A DNA stretch of 44,173 bases from Lachnospiraceae bacterium (lineage in GTDB: Bacteria > Bacillota > Clostridia > Lachnospirales > Lachnospiraceae), in NCBI GenBank assembly GCA_029067805.1, contig JAIEDW010000321.1:1-44173 (forward strand), given 5' to 3'. Of the stretch, positions 24,478 through 33,727 are shown in pieces. Position 1 is the stretch's first letter, and every line of letters begins with the position of its first letter. The notes below the pieces were generated by a model. It ran no database searches and was not told the DNA's origin. It saw nothing but the letters and a program-made list of their open reading frames with translations. The position numbers were made by a program, and so were the translations under genes.

Positions 24478-26589
24478 CTATGCTTTTTCTACAATTGCCA
24501 CGATGACAGACCGCGGACACATCTTAACCGTGTCCTTCCCTGTCCAGTTCGTCAACGCATGATAGTCAATGTCCCTCTTGTGTTCAAATTCTGTATTTAC
24601 CAGAACACGCCATTTTCTTCCGAGAGGAAGATTGGGAAGCTGCACATCCACACTCTCCCAAAAAGCATTGACGCCGATGTAAATGATGTCATCCTCAATA
24701 TTTCCCTCGGTACGTCCCGCAAACATAATGCCAATGGTGCGCGTATCGGGGTCGCACTGACTGTTCCATGCCGTCTTGTTGTGAATCGATACTTCGGGGA
24801 AACCGCAGCCGCTCGGACCCGAACGCCCTCTTAGTATCGGATGCTCACGGCGAAGACGGATCATAAATTTACAAAATTCAAACATCTCACTGTATTGATC
24901 TTTTCTGTTCCAGTCAAGCCATGAAGTAATATTGTCCTGACAATAAGCATTGTTATTGCCAAACTGCGTGTTGCAGAATTCGTCACCCGCCAAAAACATT
25001 GCCGAACCACGGCTGCACATCAAAATCGCAAACGCGTTTTTGCGCAGACGGTTTCTGAGCGAAAGCACTTCGGGATCCAGCGTTTCTCCCTCCACACCAC
25101 AGTTCCAGCTGTTGTTGTCGTTTGCACCGTCCGTATTGTTCCAGCCGTTCTTCTCGTTATGTTTTTCATTATATGCGTACATATCGTAAAGCGTAAATCC
25201 GTCATGACAGTTTAAGAAATTCACCGTCGCATTTTCTCCGCGGTTTTCTTTTCCGTATAAATCAAGCGAACCGGTGATACGGTTAATCGCCGCCTGTGCC
25301 ATTCCGTAATCGCCCTTCAAGAAGCAGCGCATGTCATCGCGGTATCTGCCGTTCCACTCTGCCCAGCGATTCCATGACGGAAAACTTCCGACTTGATACA
25401 GTCCGCCCGCGTCCCATGCCTCCGCAATCAATTTAACTTTACCGAGTACAGGATCAAACGCAAGGCTCTGCAAAAGCGGCGGCTTACTCATCGGGGAACC
25501 ATCCTCGTTTCGTCCGAGAATCGATGCAAGGTCAAACCGAAAACCGTCAACTCTGTAGGAAACCACCCAGTAACGCAGACATTCCAGAATAAACTGCTGC
25601 ACGATTGGATGATTGCAGTTTAAAACATTGCCGCAGCCGCTGAAATTATAATATTTTCCGTCGGGCGTCAGCATATAATAGATATTGTTGTCGATTCCCT
25701 TAAACGAAAAGCAGGGTCCCATCTCGTTCCCTTCCGCCGTATGGTTAAACACAACGTCAAGAATGACTTCGATACCGTTTCTGTTCAATTCATGAATCAG
25801 TTCCCTGAGTTCGTTTCCTTCCCGATTATACTCGTGCTTAGAGGAATACGCCGTATTCGGCGCAAAAAAGCAGACGGTACTGTATCCCCAGTAATTCATA
25901 AGTTTCTCACCGTCAAACTCGCGGACATCCTCCATCTCGTCAAACTCAAAAATCGGCATCAACTCCACGGCATTTACGCCAAGCTCAAGCAGATACGGAA
26001 TTTTTTCGCGAATTCCCTCATAGGTTCCTCTGTGCTTTACGCCGGACGATTCGTCATTCGTAAATCCCCTTACATGCATCTCATAGATGATCATGTCTTT
26101 CGGCTCAAGGCTCGTATTTTTAAAATTCCCCCAGTCGTAACCGCTGTCAACAACGCGCGCCCTGTAAATCCGCTTTTTCGGATCTTTTTCCTCTCCCCAT
26201 ATGCCTTGCCCTGCTACTGCCTTTGCGTACGGGTCGAGGATATAATTGTTCTTATCAAACAAAAGTCCTCTATTCACATCATATTCGCCGTCAAATTGAT
26301 ACGCATATTCAAAATCTTTCGGATCAATATCAAAAACCACCATCGAATATGTGTTTCCGAGACAGCATGACTCCGGAAACGGTATCACAGCATACGGTTC
26401 CTCCTCATTTCTGTGGAAAAGGCACAGCGTACAAGATTTTGCTCCGTTTGAATAAATCGTAAAATTCACGCCTCCCGGAACAAATGTCGCCCCGTTCCTT
26501 AGAAATTTTCCCGGTCTAATCCTATATCCGTTTACCACATCAGTGTGGCCGTAATATGTCCGTCCCTCTGTATGGTCATTGTTTATCAT
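24478..26589 (-). CDS. glgX: Glycogen debranching enzyme (GH13 isoamylase type)
   Basis: Hydrolyses alpha-1,6 branches of glycogen left after phosphorylase action. The 703-residue protein has an N-terminal CBM48-like domain (about 25-150, with GATFVPGGVNFTIYS), a GH13 barrel and a C-terminal beta domain. Catalytic segments are DGFRFDLAS (nucleophile Asp), LIAEAWDAGGLYQVG (acid Glu) and NCHDGFTLYDM (His-Asp). The pattern fits the GlgX/isoamylase subgroup; a pullulanase-like activity on other branched glucans cannot be excluded. It is the first gene of the glgX-glgP-ugd unit and starts behind GAGGAGGAG. The 200-base gap upstream is AT-rich and contains a TATAAT at about 26635-26640 that may be its -10. 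Confidence 0.94.
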   Translation of the reverse strand: MINNDHTEGRTYYGHTDVVNGYRIRPGKFLRNGATFVPGGVNFTIYSNGAKSCTLCLFHRNEEEPYAVIPFPESCCLGNTYSMVVFDIDPKDFEYAYQFDGEYDVNRGLLFDKNNYILDPYAKAVAGQGIWGEEKDPKKRIYRARVVDSGYDWGNFKNTSLEPKDMIIYEMHVRGFTNDESSGVKHRGTYEGIREKIPYLLELGVNAVELMPIFEFDEMEDVREFDGEKLMNYWGYSTVCFFAPNTAYSSKHEYNREGNELRELIHELNRNGIEVILDVVFNHTAEGNEMGPCFSFKGIDNNIYYMLTPDGKYYNFSGCGNVLNCNHPIVQQFILECLRYWVVSYRVDGFRFDLASILGRNEDGSPMSKPPLLQSLAFDPVLGKVKLIAEAWDAGGLYQVGSFPSWNRWAEWNGRYRDDMRCFLKGDYGMAQAAINRITGSLDLYGKENRGENATVNFLNCHDGFTLYDMYAYNEKHNEKNGWNNTDGANDNNSWNCGVEGETLDPEVLSLRNRLRKNAFAILMCSRGSAMFLAGDEFCNTQFGNNNAYCQDNITSWLDWNRKDQYSEMFEFCKFMIRLRREHPILRGRSGPSGCGFPEVSIHNKTAWNSQCDPDTRTIGIMFAGRTEGNIEDDIIYIGVNAFWESVDVQLPNLPLGRKWRVLVNTEFEHKRDIDYHALTNWTGKDTVKMCPRSVIVAIVEKA

Positions 26590-26743
26590 GTTTTTACTCC
26601 TCCTCTTGTGACGATACGAATCAATATAATCCCTATATTATACACTCTGATGTGATTTTACATTATTTGTCAAATATTTTCAACATTTACTCTGATTTTA
26701 ATTCATATTTTCAATAAACAAATGCAATTTCTTACATAACAAA

Positions 26744-26771
26744 AAAGAGCGTTCAACCCAGAACGCTCTTT
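26744..26771 (-). terminator. Terminator after kduI
   Basis: AAAGAGCGTTC and GAACGCTCTTT form a perfect 11-bp stem with a 6-base loop; on the minus strand it runs into TTTTTT. It lies 19 bases after the kduI stop. The adjoining sequence to 26590 holds the glgX upstream region and no gene. Confidence 0.9.
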
Positions 26772-26789
26772 GTCTTTCAAATAATATGT

Positions 26790-27650
26790 TTACATCAAAT
26801 CCTGCATTGCAACGCCGTCCATGTCGTCGAAATCCTGATTCTCACCTACCATACCCCAGATAAAGGTATACGCGCGGCTTCCGCTGCCGGAATGAATCGA
26901 CCAGCTTGGAGAAATGACAGCCTGCTCGTTTCTCATAACGATGTGTCTTGTTTCTGTCGGTTCGCCCATGTAGTGCATTACAAATGCGTCTTCGGGCATA
27001 TCAAAGTAGAGATAAACCTCCATACGTCTGTCATGTGTATGACACGGCATGGTATTCCATACACTGCCGGGCTTTAATGCCGTCATGCCCATCACAAGCT
27101 GGCAGCTTTCCACCTGTCCTGGAAGGATATACTTGTTGATCACTCTGTGGTTTGCGTCCTCAAGACAGCCAAGCTCCACCTTGTTCTCGTCCTTGATGAT
27201 GACCACGTCATCAGACGCCTCGCCCTGCGGCTTAATCAGCTTTGTCGGATACTCTTTATGTGCCGGAGCGCTATTTAAGTAAAATCTTGCCGGATTCTTT
27301 GTATCCACTGACTCAAAAATAATCTCCTTTGAGCCCATTCCGATATACATACCCTCTTTATGACCAACCTCATATTTCTTGCCGTCAATTGTGATAATAC
27401 CGGCAGGACCGATATTGATCACACCAAGTTCACGCCTCTGGCAGAAATATTCCGCTCTGAGCTCATCGCCTGCCGTAAGCTTTAAGGGCTTTACAGGCAC
27501 TGCCGAACCTGTGATGATACGGTCAATATGGCTGTAAACAAGCTTAATCTCATCTGCTTTGAACAGATCATCAATCAAAAATTCCTCTCTTAATCTCTGT
27601 GTTGTGTAATTTTTCACATCTTTTGGAGATGCCGCGGTACGAAGTTCCAT
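26790..27650 (-). CDS. kduI: 5-dehydro-4-deoxy-D-glucuronate isomerase
   Basis: KduI converts the unsaturated uronate product of pectin or glycosaminoglycan lyases to 2,5-diketo-3-deoxygluconate. The 286-residue protein matches the family length (about 278) and shows the N-terminal YSHIDRIITGSAVP, the metal-binding WNTMPCHTHDRRMEVYLYF (two His and a Glu) and the C-terminal SWSIHSGSGSRAYTFIWGM with a further His. The start at 27650 follows GGAAGG. It is transcribed divergently from the LacI-type regulator and uxaC, with a perfect LacI/CcpA-type palindrome 76 bases upstream of its start. KduD and the later pathway enzymes are not in the window. Confidence 0.96.
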   Translation of the reverse strand: MELRTAASPKDVKNYTTQRLREEFLIDDLFKADEIKLVYSHIDRIITGSAVPVKPLKLTAGDELRAEYFCQRRELGVINIGPAGIITIDGKKYEVGHKEGMYIGMGSKEIIFESVDTKNPARFYLNSAPAHKEYPTKLIKPQGEASDDVVIIKDENKVELGCLEDANHRVINKYILPGQVESCQLVMGMTALKPGSVWNTMPCHTHDRRMEVYLYFDMPEDAFVMHYMGEPTETRHIVMRNEQAVISPSWSIHSGSGSRAYTFIWGMVGENQDFDDMDGVAMQDLM

Positions 27651-27725
27651 AATTTTTTACCTTCCTTTTCTTTATTTACGCTCTATTAAGAATCGCAAAG
27701 AACGCTGTCCAAAACAAACTTGTTT

Positions 27726-27739
27726 TGTAAGCGCTTACA
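27726..27739. promoter_or_regulatory. LacI/CcpA-type operator near kduI
   Basis: TGTAAGCGCTTACA is a perfect 14-bp palindrome with a central CG and fits the cre consensus TGWAARCGYTWNCW at every position. It lies 76 bases from the kduI start. It could bind CcpA (carbon catabolite repression), the LacI-type regulator encoded next door, or both; sequence cannot separate these. The 270-base gap 27651-27920 holds only these control sites. Confidence 0.75.
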
Positions 27740-27874
27740 TGCTTTTTTCATTTTACTTCATTCGTTATAAATAGTCAATATTCCTACTTGATTTTCATAT
27801 ATTTTCATAGTACAATTGTTACAATTGAGGGTGCGCAAAAATAAGGAAAACGAGCACTCAGTCAAGGTGTTTTA

Positions 27875-27888
27875 TGGTAGTGCTTACA
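27875..27888. promoter_or_regulatory. Second, imperfect operator near the lacI-type gene
   Basis: TGGTAGTGCTTACA matches the palindrome near kduI in 11 of 14 positions, with the right half site intact, and is followed by a similar CTTTTTTCA stretch. It lies 33 bases upstream of the regulator start codon, a position expected for autoregulation. Confidence 0.55.
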
Positions 27889-27920
27889 CAACTTTTTTCA
27901 TATAGGAAAGGAACAGACTC

Positions 27921-28925
27921 ATGACCATATATGATGTTTCCGAGAAAGCCGGCGTATCAATCGCTACTGTATCACGTGTATTGAACGGCTCGGACAATGT
28001 CAGCACACAGACACGGCAAAAAGTGCTTGCCGTCATTGAGGCATGTGATTACACCCCAAACGCATTTGCGAGAGGACTTGGCTTAAATTCGATGAATACT
28101 ATCGGTATCCTGTGTGCCGATTCCTCCGATCTGTATATCGCAAATGCGATTTATCATATAGAACAGGAGCTTCGTGCAAACAACTACAACTGTATTCTTT
28201 GCTGTACGGGCTATGAGCTTTCCGACAAGCAAAAATACCTGAACCTTCTGGTAAACAAAAAAGTTGACAGCGTAATCCTTGTCGGTTCCAACTATGTTTC
28301 CGAGAAAGACAGTGACAACGATTATATCCGTGAGGCGGCAAAGGAAATCCCAATTCTTTTACTGAACGCCGACTTTGACTGTGAAAATGTATATTGCAGT
28401 CTGTGTGATGATTTCAAGGCAATCATGCAGGCAACCACATACCTTTTGGACACCGGCGTCAAGGATATTCTTTATCTTTATAACTCCAAGTCATACTCTG
28501 CGCTCAGGAAGCTTTCGGGCTATCAGAGTGCACTGACGCAGAGGGGCATTGCGCTGCGCATGGAATACATTCAGTTTTTCCCCGGAAGAAATTCGAATCT
28601 TCCCGCGATTGCAGATTTTCTTGCGGAGCTTGACGGCAGCATACAATACAGCGGCATTATCGCCGCCAATGATAATCTTGCCATCGGCGCGGCAAAGTTT
28701 GCACACAAAAAGGGGCTTCGAATCCCCGCGGATTTATCTATCATCGGATATAACAATTCCATTTTGAGTACGTGCTGCGACCCGGAACTTACAAGCGTGG
28801 ATAATCGTCTTGAAACACTCTGCCACCACATTGTCACCACTCTGATTGGCATTTTAGATAACCGTGAAATGCCGCAGAAAGTTATCTTTTCAGGAGAATT
28901 GATTAAAAGAGGTACAACTCTTTAA
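27921..28925 (+). CDS. LacI-family transcriptional regulator of hexuronate genes
   Basis: A 334-residue repressor: N-terminal helix-turn-helix and hinge (MTIYDVSEKAGVSIATVSRV, then YTPNAFARGL), followed by a periplasmic-binding-like effector domain (about 60-330, including the GIIAANDNLAIGA and SIIGYNNS segments). Placement between kduI and uxaC indicates control of hexuronate use, as for KdgR/UxuR-type LacI proteins of Firmicutes; the effector is probably a pathway intermediate. The start follows GGAAAGGAA. Two palindromic operators in the upstream gap are candidate binding sites. It is co-directional with uxaC, 45 bases apart. Confidence 0.93.
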   Translation: MTIYDVSEKAGVSIATVSRVLNGSDNVSTQTRQKVLAVIEACDYTPNAFARGLGLNSMNTIGILCADSSDLYIANAIYHIEQELRANNYNCILCCTGYELSDKQKYLNLLVNKKVDSVILVGSNYVSEKDSDNDYIREAAKEIPILLLNADFDCENVYCSLCDDFKAIMQATTYLLDTGVKDILYLYNSKSYSALRKLSGYQSALTQRGIALRMEYIQFFPGRNSNLPAIADFLAELDGSIQYSGIIAANDNLAIGAAKFAHKKGLRIPADLSIIGYNNSILSTCCDPELTSVDNRLETLCHHIVTTLIGILDNREMPQKVIFSGELIKRGTTL

Positions 28926-28970
28926 ATAAAAATTATATAATAAAAATTTAAACAAACAGGAGGAAACAAC

Positions 28971-30386
28971 ATGAAAGCTTTTATGGACAAGGATTTTATC
29001 CTTCAGACCAAAACAGCATCAGACCTTTACCACAATTTTGCGGAGAAGACACCTATTCTCGACTATCACTGCCACATCAATCCGGCAGAAATCGCAAACG
29101 ACCGCAAATTTGAGAACATTACACAGGTATGGCTCGGCGGCGACCATTACAAATGGCGTTTCATGCGCTCATGCGGTGTTGAGGAGAAGTATATGACCGG
29201 TGACGCATCAGATAAGGAAAAATTCTTCAAGTGGGCTGAATGTGTCGGAAAGGCAATCGGCAATCCGCTTTATCACTGGACACATCTTGAGTTGCAGCGT
29301 TACTTTGGCTACACAGGCGCTTTGAACAAGAATACCGCGGAGGAAGTTTGGAATCTCTGCAATGCGAAGCTTCAGGAAAGCTCTATGAGCGTGCGCGGAT
29401 TGATCAAGGCTTCAAACGTTACATTAATCTGTACAACGGACGATCCGATTGATTCTCTGGAATACCACAAGCAGATTGCGGCTGACGATACTTTTGACGT
29501 TCAGGTACTCCCTGCTTGGCGTCCTGACAAGGCAATGAATATCGAAAAGCCCGACTATTTTGATTATCTTGCAAAGCTTGCCGATGTGAGCGGCATTGCA
29601 ATCAATACATTTGCTGATTTGAAGAACGCTCTGAACAACAGACTCGACTTCTTTGCATCCATGGGCTGCTCTGTTTCCGACCACGCCCTTGAGTATGTAA
29701 TGTACAATCCCGCTTCCGACGACGAGATTGAAGCAATTTTTGCAAAGAGAAAAGGCGGCGCTGCCGTAACACGCGACGAGGAATTAAAATTTAAGACAGC
29801 ATTTATGCTCTTTGTGGGCAAGCAGTATCACAGACTCAACTGGGTAATGCAGCTTCATTACGGCTGCAAGCGCGATAACAACACACTGCGCTATGACCAG
29901 CTTGGTCCCGATACGGGCTATGACTGCATTAACAACTACGCTCCTTCTGCAGAGCTTGCTGATTTCCTCAACGCTTTGATCAAGACGGACGAACTGCCTA
30001 AGACAATCATCTACAGCTTGAACCCGAACGACAATCAGGCAATCGGCACAATCCTCGGCTGTTTCCAGGATTCTACGGCATGTGCTAAGATTCAGCAGGG
30101 CAGCGCTTGGTGGTTCAATGATCACAAGACAGGCATGCAGGATCAGATGATTTCTCTTGCAAACCTCGGAAATCTTTCCGGATTTGTCGGAATGCTTACC
30201 GACTCAAGAAGCTTCCTCTCTTACACAAGACATGAGTATTTCAGAAGAATCATGTGTAATCTGATCGGCGGCTGGGTAGAGGACGGCGAGTTCCCTGCTG
30301 ATATGGAAATCCTTGAGGAGATCGTAAAGGGTATTTCTTACAACAATGCTGTAAATTACTTCGGATTTGATTTGAAGACGGTGTAA
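28971..30386 (+). CDS. uxaC: Glucuronate (uronate) isomerase
   Basis: Converts D-glucuronate to D-fructuronate, or D-galacturonate to D-tagaturonate, the entry step of hexuronate catabolism. The 471 residues match the family length. Features include the metal-binding LDYHCHINPAEIA near residue 30, WLGGDHYKWRFMRSCG and the ICTTDDPIDSL segment, and the C-terminal LTDSRSFLSYTRHEYFRRI. It follows the LacI-type gene with an AGGAGG site and ends in a good terminator. Together with the divergent kduI it points to growth on pectin- or glycosaminoglycan-derived uronates. Confidence 0.97.
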   Translation: MKAFMDKDFILQTKTASDLYHNFAEKTPILDYHCHINPAEIANDRKFENITQVWLGGDHYKWRFMRSCGVEEKYMTGDASDKEKFFKWAECVGKAIGNPLYHWTHLELQRYFGYTGALNKNTAEEVWNLCNAKLQESSMSVRGLIKASNVTLICTTDDPIDSLEYHKQIAADDTFDVQVLPAWRPDKAMNIEKPDYFDYLAKLADVSGIAINTFADLKNALNNRLDFFASMGCSVSDHALEYVMYNPASDDEIEAIFAKRKGGAAVTRDEELKFKTAFMLFVGKQYHRLNWVMQLHYGCKRDNNTLRYDQLGPDTGYDCINNYAPSAELADFLNALIKTDELPKTIIYSLNPNDNQAIGTILGCFQDSTACAKIQQGSAWWFNDHKTGMQDQMISLANLGNLSGFVGMLTDSRSFLSYTRHEYFRRIMCNLIGGWVEDGEFPADMEILEEIVKGISYNNAVNYFGFDLKTV

Positions 30387-30407
30387 TTGATTAAGAATTA
30401 AATTTTA

Positions 30408-30446
30408 AAGAAGCTGAGTGCTTAAATCTGCACGCAGCTTCTTTTT
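30408..30446 (+). terminator. Terminator after uxaC
   Basis: AAGAAGCTG and CAGCTTCTT pair, with an inner GTGC/GCAC extension around the loop after small mismatches, followed by TTTTTATT. It starts 22 bases after the uxaC stop. The last bases overlap the stop codon of the convergent metallopeptidase gene, so it may serve both strands. Confidence 0.85.
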
Positions 30447-31173
30447 ATTGTATATTTTCCAGTCCTTTCTTTCGCTCTTTCCAATCGGGCATCATCATTG
30501 TTACGAAATTCCAAAACTGTCTGGAATGGTTAGGATGAATAAAATGTGCAAACTCGTGCACCACCACATATTCAACAGAGGCACGGGGTGCCTCTGTCAG
30601 ACGGCTGTTTAATGTGATGATCCCTTTCTGCGGCTGACAGGAACCCCATCTTGATTTCATTGTTTTAATCTTTAGCGTCGGAAACGGAACATCATATTTT
30701 TGAAACTTCGCATATGTTTGCGAGATTAATTCTTGAAATACCGCCAACTGATATTTTTTTATCCATTCTGTCATCAAGATTTCCTTGTGGCGGAAATTTT
30801 CTTTATCTTTTACTTTTAGATTTATGTAAACCTCATCTGCATACACCATTTCCTTTTCCGCTTCTTCCACCTTTAATAAAAAACTTTTTCCGAACAATGT
30901 ATAGTTTTCACCGCTGATATACTGTTTCGGCACATCCTGATGTGATTCTCTTTTTTCCTCATATTTTGCAAGGGCGGAGAAAATAAGCTCTTGTTTTTGT
31001 TTTATAAAGTCATCAATAAAAGAAACGGGCACGCGACTGTTTGCCGATACCAGCACACTTCCGTCCGGCTTAATCCTTAGATTAACATTTTTTACCTTTT
31101 TTCTTGTAAGCTGGTATGAAATCACACTGTTCTCGCAAGCAACCTGTCGTTGCTGTATAGTCGCATTCGCCAA
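30445..31173 (-). CDS. YgjP-like (M48-related) metallopeptidase-domain protein
   Basis: A 242-residue protein of the YgjP/DUF45 family. The C-terminal zinc-binding motif is VVHEFAHFIHPNHSRQFW, where the HExxH position reads H-E-F-A-H and the third ligand is the His in NHS. The family also shows MKSRWGSC and GIITLNSRL before it, both present. The frame starts with TTG at 31173, preceded by AAGGAG at 9 bases; no upstream ATG is available in frame. It stands alone, convergent to uxaC and 44 bases downstream of the DHHW gene. Its substrate is unknown. Confidence 0.9.
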   Translation of the reverse strand: MANATIQQRQVACENSVISYQLTRKKVKNVNLRIKPDGSVLVSANSRVPVSFIDDFIKQKQELIFSALAKYEEKRESHQDVPKQYISGENYTLFGKSFLLKVEEAEKEMVYADEVYINLKVKDKENFRHKEILMTEWIKKYQLAVFQELISQTYAKFQKYDVPFPTLKIKTMKSRWGSCQPQKGIITLNSRLTEAPRASVEYVVVHEFAHFIHPNHSRQFWNFVTMMMPDWKERKKGLENIQ

Positions 31174-31217
31174 TTTTTCAATCTCCTTATACGAATCATT
31201 TAAAATTCTGACCTATC

Positions 31218-32324
31218 TCACTTCTTCAAAATACTTCCATTATTCCATATGAGCGTATTATACGCAAACAAAATGTCCGCATCCTGAAAATCGACATACT
31301 CCCCAATTTGCCCCGCACTGACATAGCGCAAATCCACAAGCACAATCTGGGCATACTGCTCTATAAAAAGCGGTGCAAGACTGCTGCCAAACGAATCGCG
31401 AAACAAAATCAGACGCTTCTGCTCACCATCATAAAGCGGATTTCGAATCGTCAACACTGCCCTCGCACCGCCAAGATAGATATCATAAGTATCAAGACTT
31501 TTTTCATCTGACAGTAATTCCGTCTGATATACCGTTTTTATACTGTCACTCTCCGCATCATAAACTTCCGCGTTCTCTATTGTTTCGTTTGTAAGATATA
31601 TTATATCCTCCGCTGGAAACGGAAGCGCCGCTTGACCGCGATAAATTCCATAAAAATCTTCTATCTTGTTCTGCTCATACACATCAATATCAAAGTCCGC
31701 GATGTCACAGCCCATTTCATCACACAAAAGCTTTGCAACATCGCCAATACATTCCTGCCGCCAGTGCACGTCAGTTTTATAATACTCATCAACTGTAAGT
31801 GACGACATTATATCAATATATTGCATTTCACTTCCAAACGCTGTATCCAGAAGCCCAAGCATTTTATCATAATCTATGTGCGGATAACCGTTCTGCTCCG
31901 CCAGAAAATAATTTTTATCCGGTATCACTGTGTAAAATACCCGATTGTCGGGAAAATAAGTATCCTTAACGGTCTTCACCATTTCCACGGTCTTCTCCAC
32001 ACCCACTTCATTTAATGGATACTCCAGCTTTGACACATGTTCGTCCACAATATAAATACCATTGTTTTCTTTCTGACCCAACACATTTACGGCATAGTTT
32101 GCCTTTACGCTTCTTAATGTTTCTCGAAACGGAAAATGATCCAAAAGATACGTTTCCAGTCCTCCCGCAAACTTTCCGTTTAATACAGTTTCAGTTGAAA
32201 GTTCGGGCATCACGGCTAAGCGTCTTCGCTCCGACGCAGAATATGCCTGTTTCGGGAAACACAGCAAAAATACGGTCATTGCCAACACAAAAACGGACAA
32301 TAAAATCAATGTAATTCTTTTCAT
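31218..32324 (-). CDS. DHHW-family protein, AlgX/AlgJ-like O-acetylation partner
   Basis: A 368-residue protein with an N-terminal membrane anchor (residues 4-24) and an extracellular SGNH-hydrolase-like domain. The DHHW motif appears as YKTDVHW, near residue 170, and the serine-containing block as FRDSFGSSLAPLF near 310. Such proteins pair with MBOAT acyltransferases: the MBOAT passes an acetyl group across the membrane and the partner places it on a polysaccharide. Here the MBOAT gene lies 18 bases upstream and the ATG follows GGAAGGAGG. The polymer that is modified is not known. Confidence 0.88.
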   Translation of the reverse strand: MKRITLILLSVFVLAMTVFLLCFPKQAYSASERRRLAVMPELSTETVLNGKFAGGLETYLLDHFPFRETLRSVKANYAVNVLGQKENNGIYIVDEHVSKLEYPLNEVGVEKTVEMVKTVKDTYFPDNRVFYTVIPDKNYFLAEQNGYPHIDYDKMLGLLDTAFGSEMQYIDIMSSLTVDEYYKTDVHWRQECIGDVAKLLCDEMGCDIADFDIDVYEQNKIEDFYGIYRGQAALPFPAEDIIYLTNETIENAEVYDAESDSIKTVYQTELLSDEKSLDTYDIYLGGARAVLTIRNPLYDGEQKRLILFRDSFGSSLAPLFIEQYAQIVLVDLRYVSAGQIGEYVDFQDADILFAYNTLIWNNGSILKK

Positions 32325-32342
32325 ACCGCGCCTCCTTCCACC

Positions 32343-33716
32343 TTAAAACCGAAAATATAAAAACGGATTAAACGAACCATCTATCAAATACGCCGTACAC
32401 AGAACAAGAAGCGCAATCGAAAAGACGCATTCCAAAATATCTGCCGCCTTATATCGACTGCAAAAACGCTCCCAGAGTTTCCGCGGCGCGGGCGTTGCGC
32501 CAATCAGCGCAATCACAAGGATGCCAATCCTGTTTCTAAGAAGATATCCGTTCAGTTCGGATACCGCCCCTGTTTCAGAAGAAAGACCAAAAAGCCCCGC
32601 GATGTCGGCTGCCGTCACGCTAAGCTTTGTGTTGTGAAACAATAAAAACGTTGCCAAGATCACAAACACCATGTAGACATGCCCTGCCGCGTCTGTCAAA
32701 AAACTTCTTTTCTTCACCAAACTCCTAACAGCCTTCTCCATTACCAATAACACCGCAAAGCTCAGTCCCCACAATACAAAATTCCACTCCGCACCGTGCC
32801 AGAGCCCTGTAAAAAGCCATACCACCAAAATATTGACCAGCCACCGTATCGTGCCCTTCCTGTTTCCGCCAAGCGGAATATACACATAATCCCGAAACCA
32901 TGCCCCAAGCGTCATATGCCACCGCCGCCAAAATTCACTGACGCTCTTTGCGATAAACGGATAATTGAAATTCTCCGGAAACGAAAATCCAAGCATTCCG
33001 CCAAGACCGATTGCCATATCCGAATAGCCCGAGAAATCAAAATAGAGCTGCAAACAAGCTGCCATCGCATAAGCCCATGACAGTCCTATGCCTCTCTGCG
33101 CATGTGGTAAAAATGACACCTCTGTCACAAATTCACCAAGCACGTTTGCAATCAACACTTTCTTGGAAAGTCCGACAATAAAACGTACGGCTCCCCGTTC
33201 TATTCTGACACATGTGTCATTTTTATCAACGCTGTGATTTTCCCGTCCGTCGATAACAGCTTCCACATCTTCGTAGCGCACGATCGGTCCCGCAACAAGC
33301 TGTGGGAAAAGCGTTACATACGTTGCAAGCTTTAATAAATTTCGTTGCAGTTTCACGCGTCCCTTGCGCACGTCGATGCAATAGCTTACAATCTGAAACG
33401 TATAGAACGATATTCCGATTGGAAGCGACGGGCTAAATTTAAAATAAAAAAGTAGCACAAAAGGAAAAATGACAGACAGAAGATAAAAAACTCTGCCTGT
33501 CAAACGATTTTCAAATCGCTGCATCAATATCGTAAATGCATATGTCGCTGCGATTTCCGCGAGCATAAGAAAAACATATATCGGTTCTCCCCACGCATAA
33601 AAGAGCACCGACATCACCAAAAGCACGCTGTTTTTTGCCTTTTGCGGTACTGCGTAATACAAGAAAACGGTAAACGGTAGAAAGAAATATAAAAATGTAA
33701 TGCTTGAAAAAAGCAT
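32343..33716 (-). CDS. MBOAT-family O-acyltransferase (AlgI/DltB-like)
   Basis: A 457-residue protein with about ten membrane spans. The conserved PAF-type segments are ISFYTFQIVSYCIDV, LVAGPIVRYEDV, YFDFSGYSDMAIGLG, FWRRWHMTLGAWFRDYVYIPLGGN and the catalytic-His block LFTGLWHGAEWNFVLWG. It would move an acyl (probably acetyl) group to the outside for transfer onto a surface glycan. It sits between a DUF4358 lipoprotein gene (11-base gap) and the DHHW gene, all in one operon. Confidence 0.95.
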   Translation of the reverse strand: MLFSSITFLYFFLPFTVFLYYAVPQKAKNSVLLVMSVLFYAWGEPIYVFLMLAEIAATYAFTILMQRFENRLTGRVFYLLSVIFPFVLLFYFKFSPSLPIGISFYTFQIVSYCIDVRKGRVKLQRNLLKLATYVTLFPQLVAGPIVRYEDVEAVIDGRENHSVDKNDTCVRIERGAVRFIVGLSKKVLIANVLGEFVTEVSFLPHAQRGIGLSWAYAMAACLQLYFDFSGYSDMAIGLGGMLGFSFPENFNYPFIAKSVSEFWRRWHMTLGAWFRDYVYIPLGGNRKGTIRWLVNILVVWLFTGLWHGAEWNFVLWGLSFAVLLVMEKAVRSLVKKRSFLTDAAGHVYMVFVILATFLLFHNTKLSVTAADIAGLFGLSSETGAVSELNGYLLRNRIGILVIALIGATPAPRKLWERFCSRYKAADILECVFSIALLVLCTAYLIDGSFNPFLYFRF

Positions 33717-33727
33717 ATTGCCTACTC

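Noticed and set aside
26893-26901. GTCGATTCA on the minus strand inside kduI
   Set aside because: It encodes part of the conserved SWSIHSG segment and the partner repeat is not at the right spacing.
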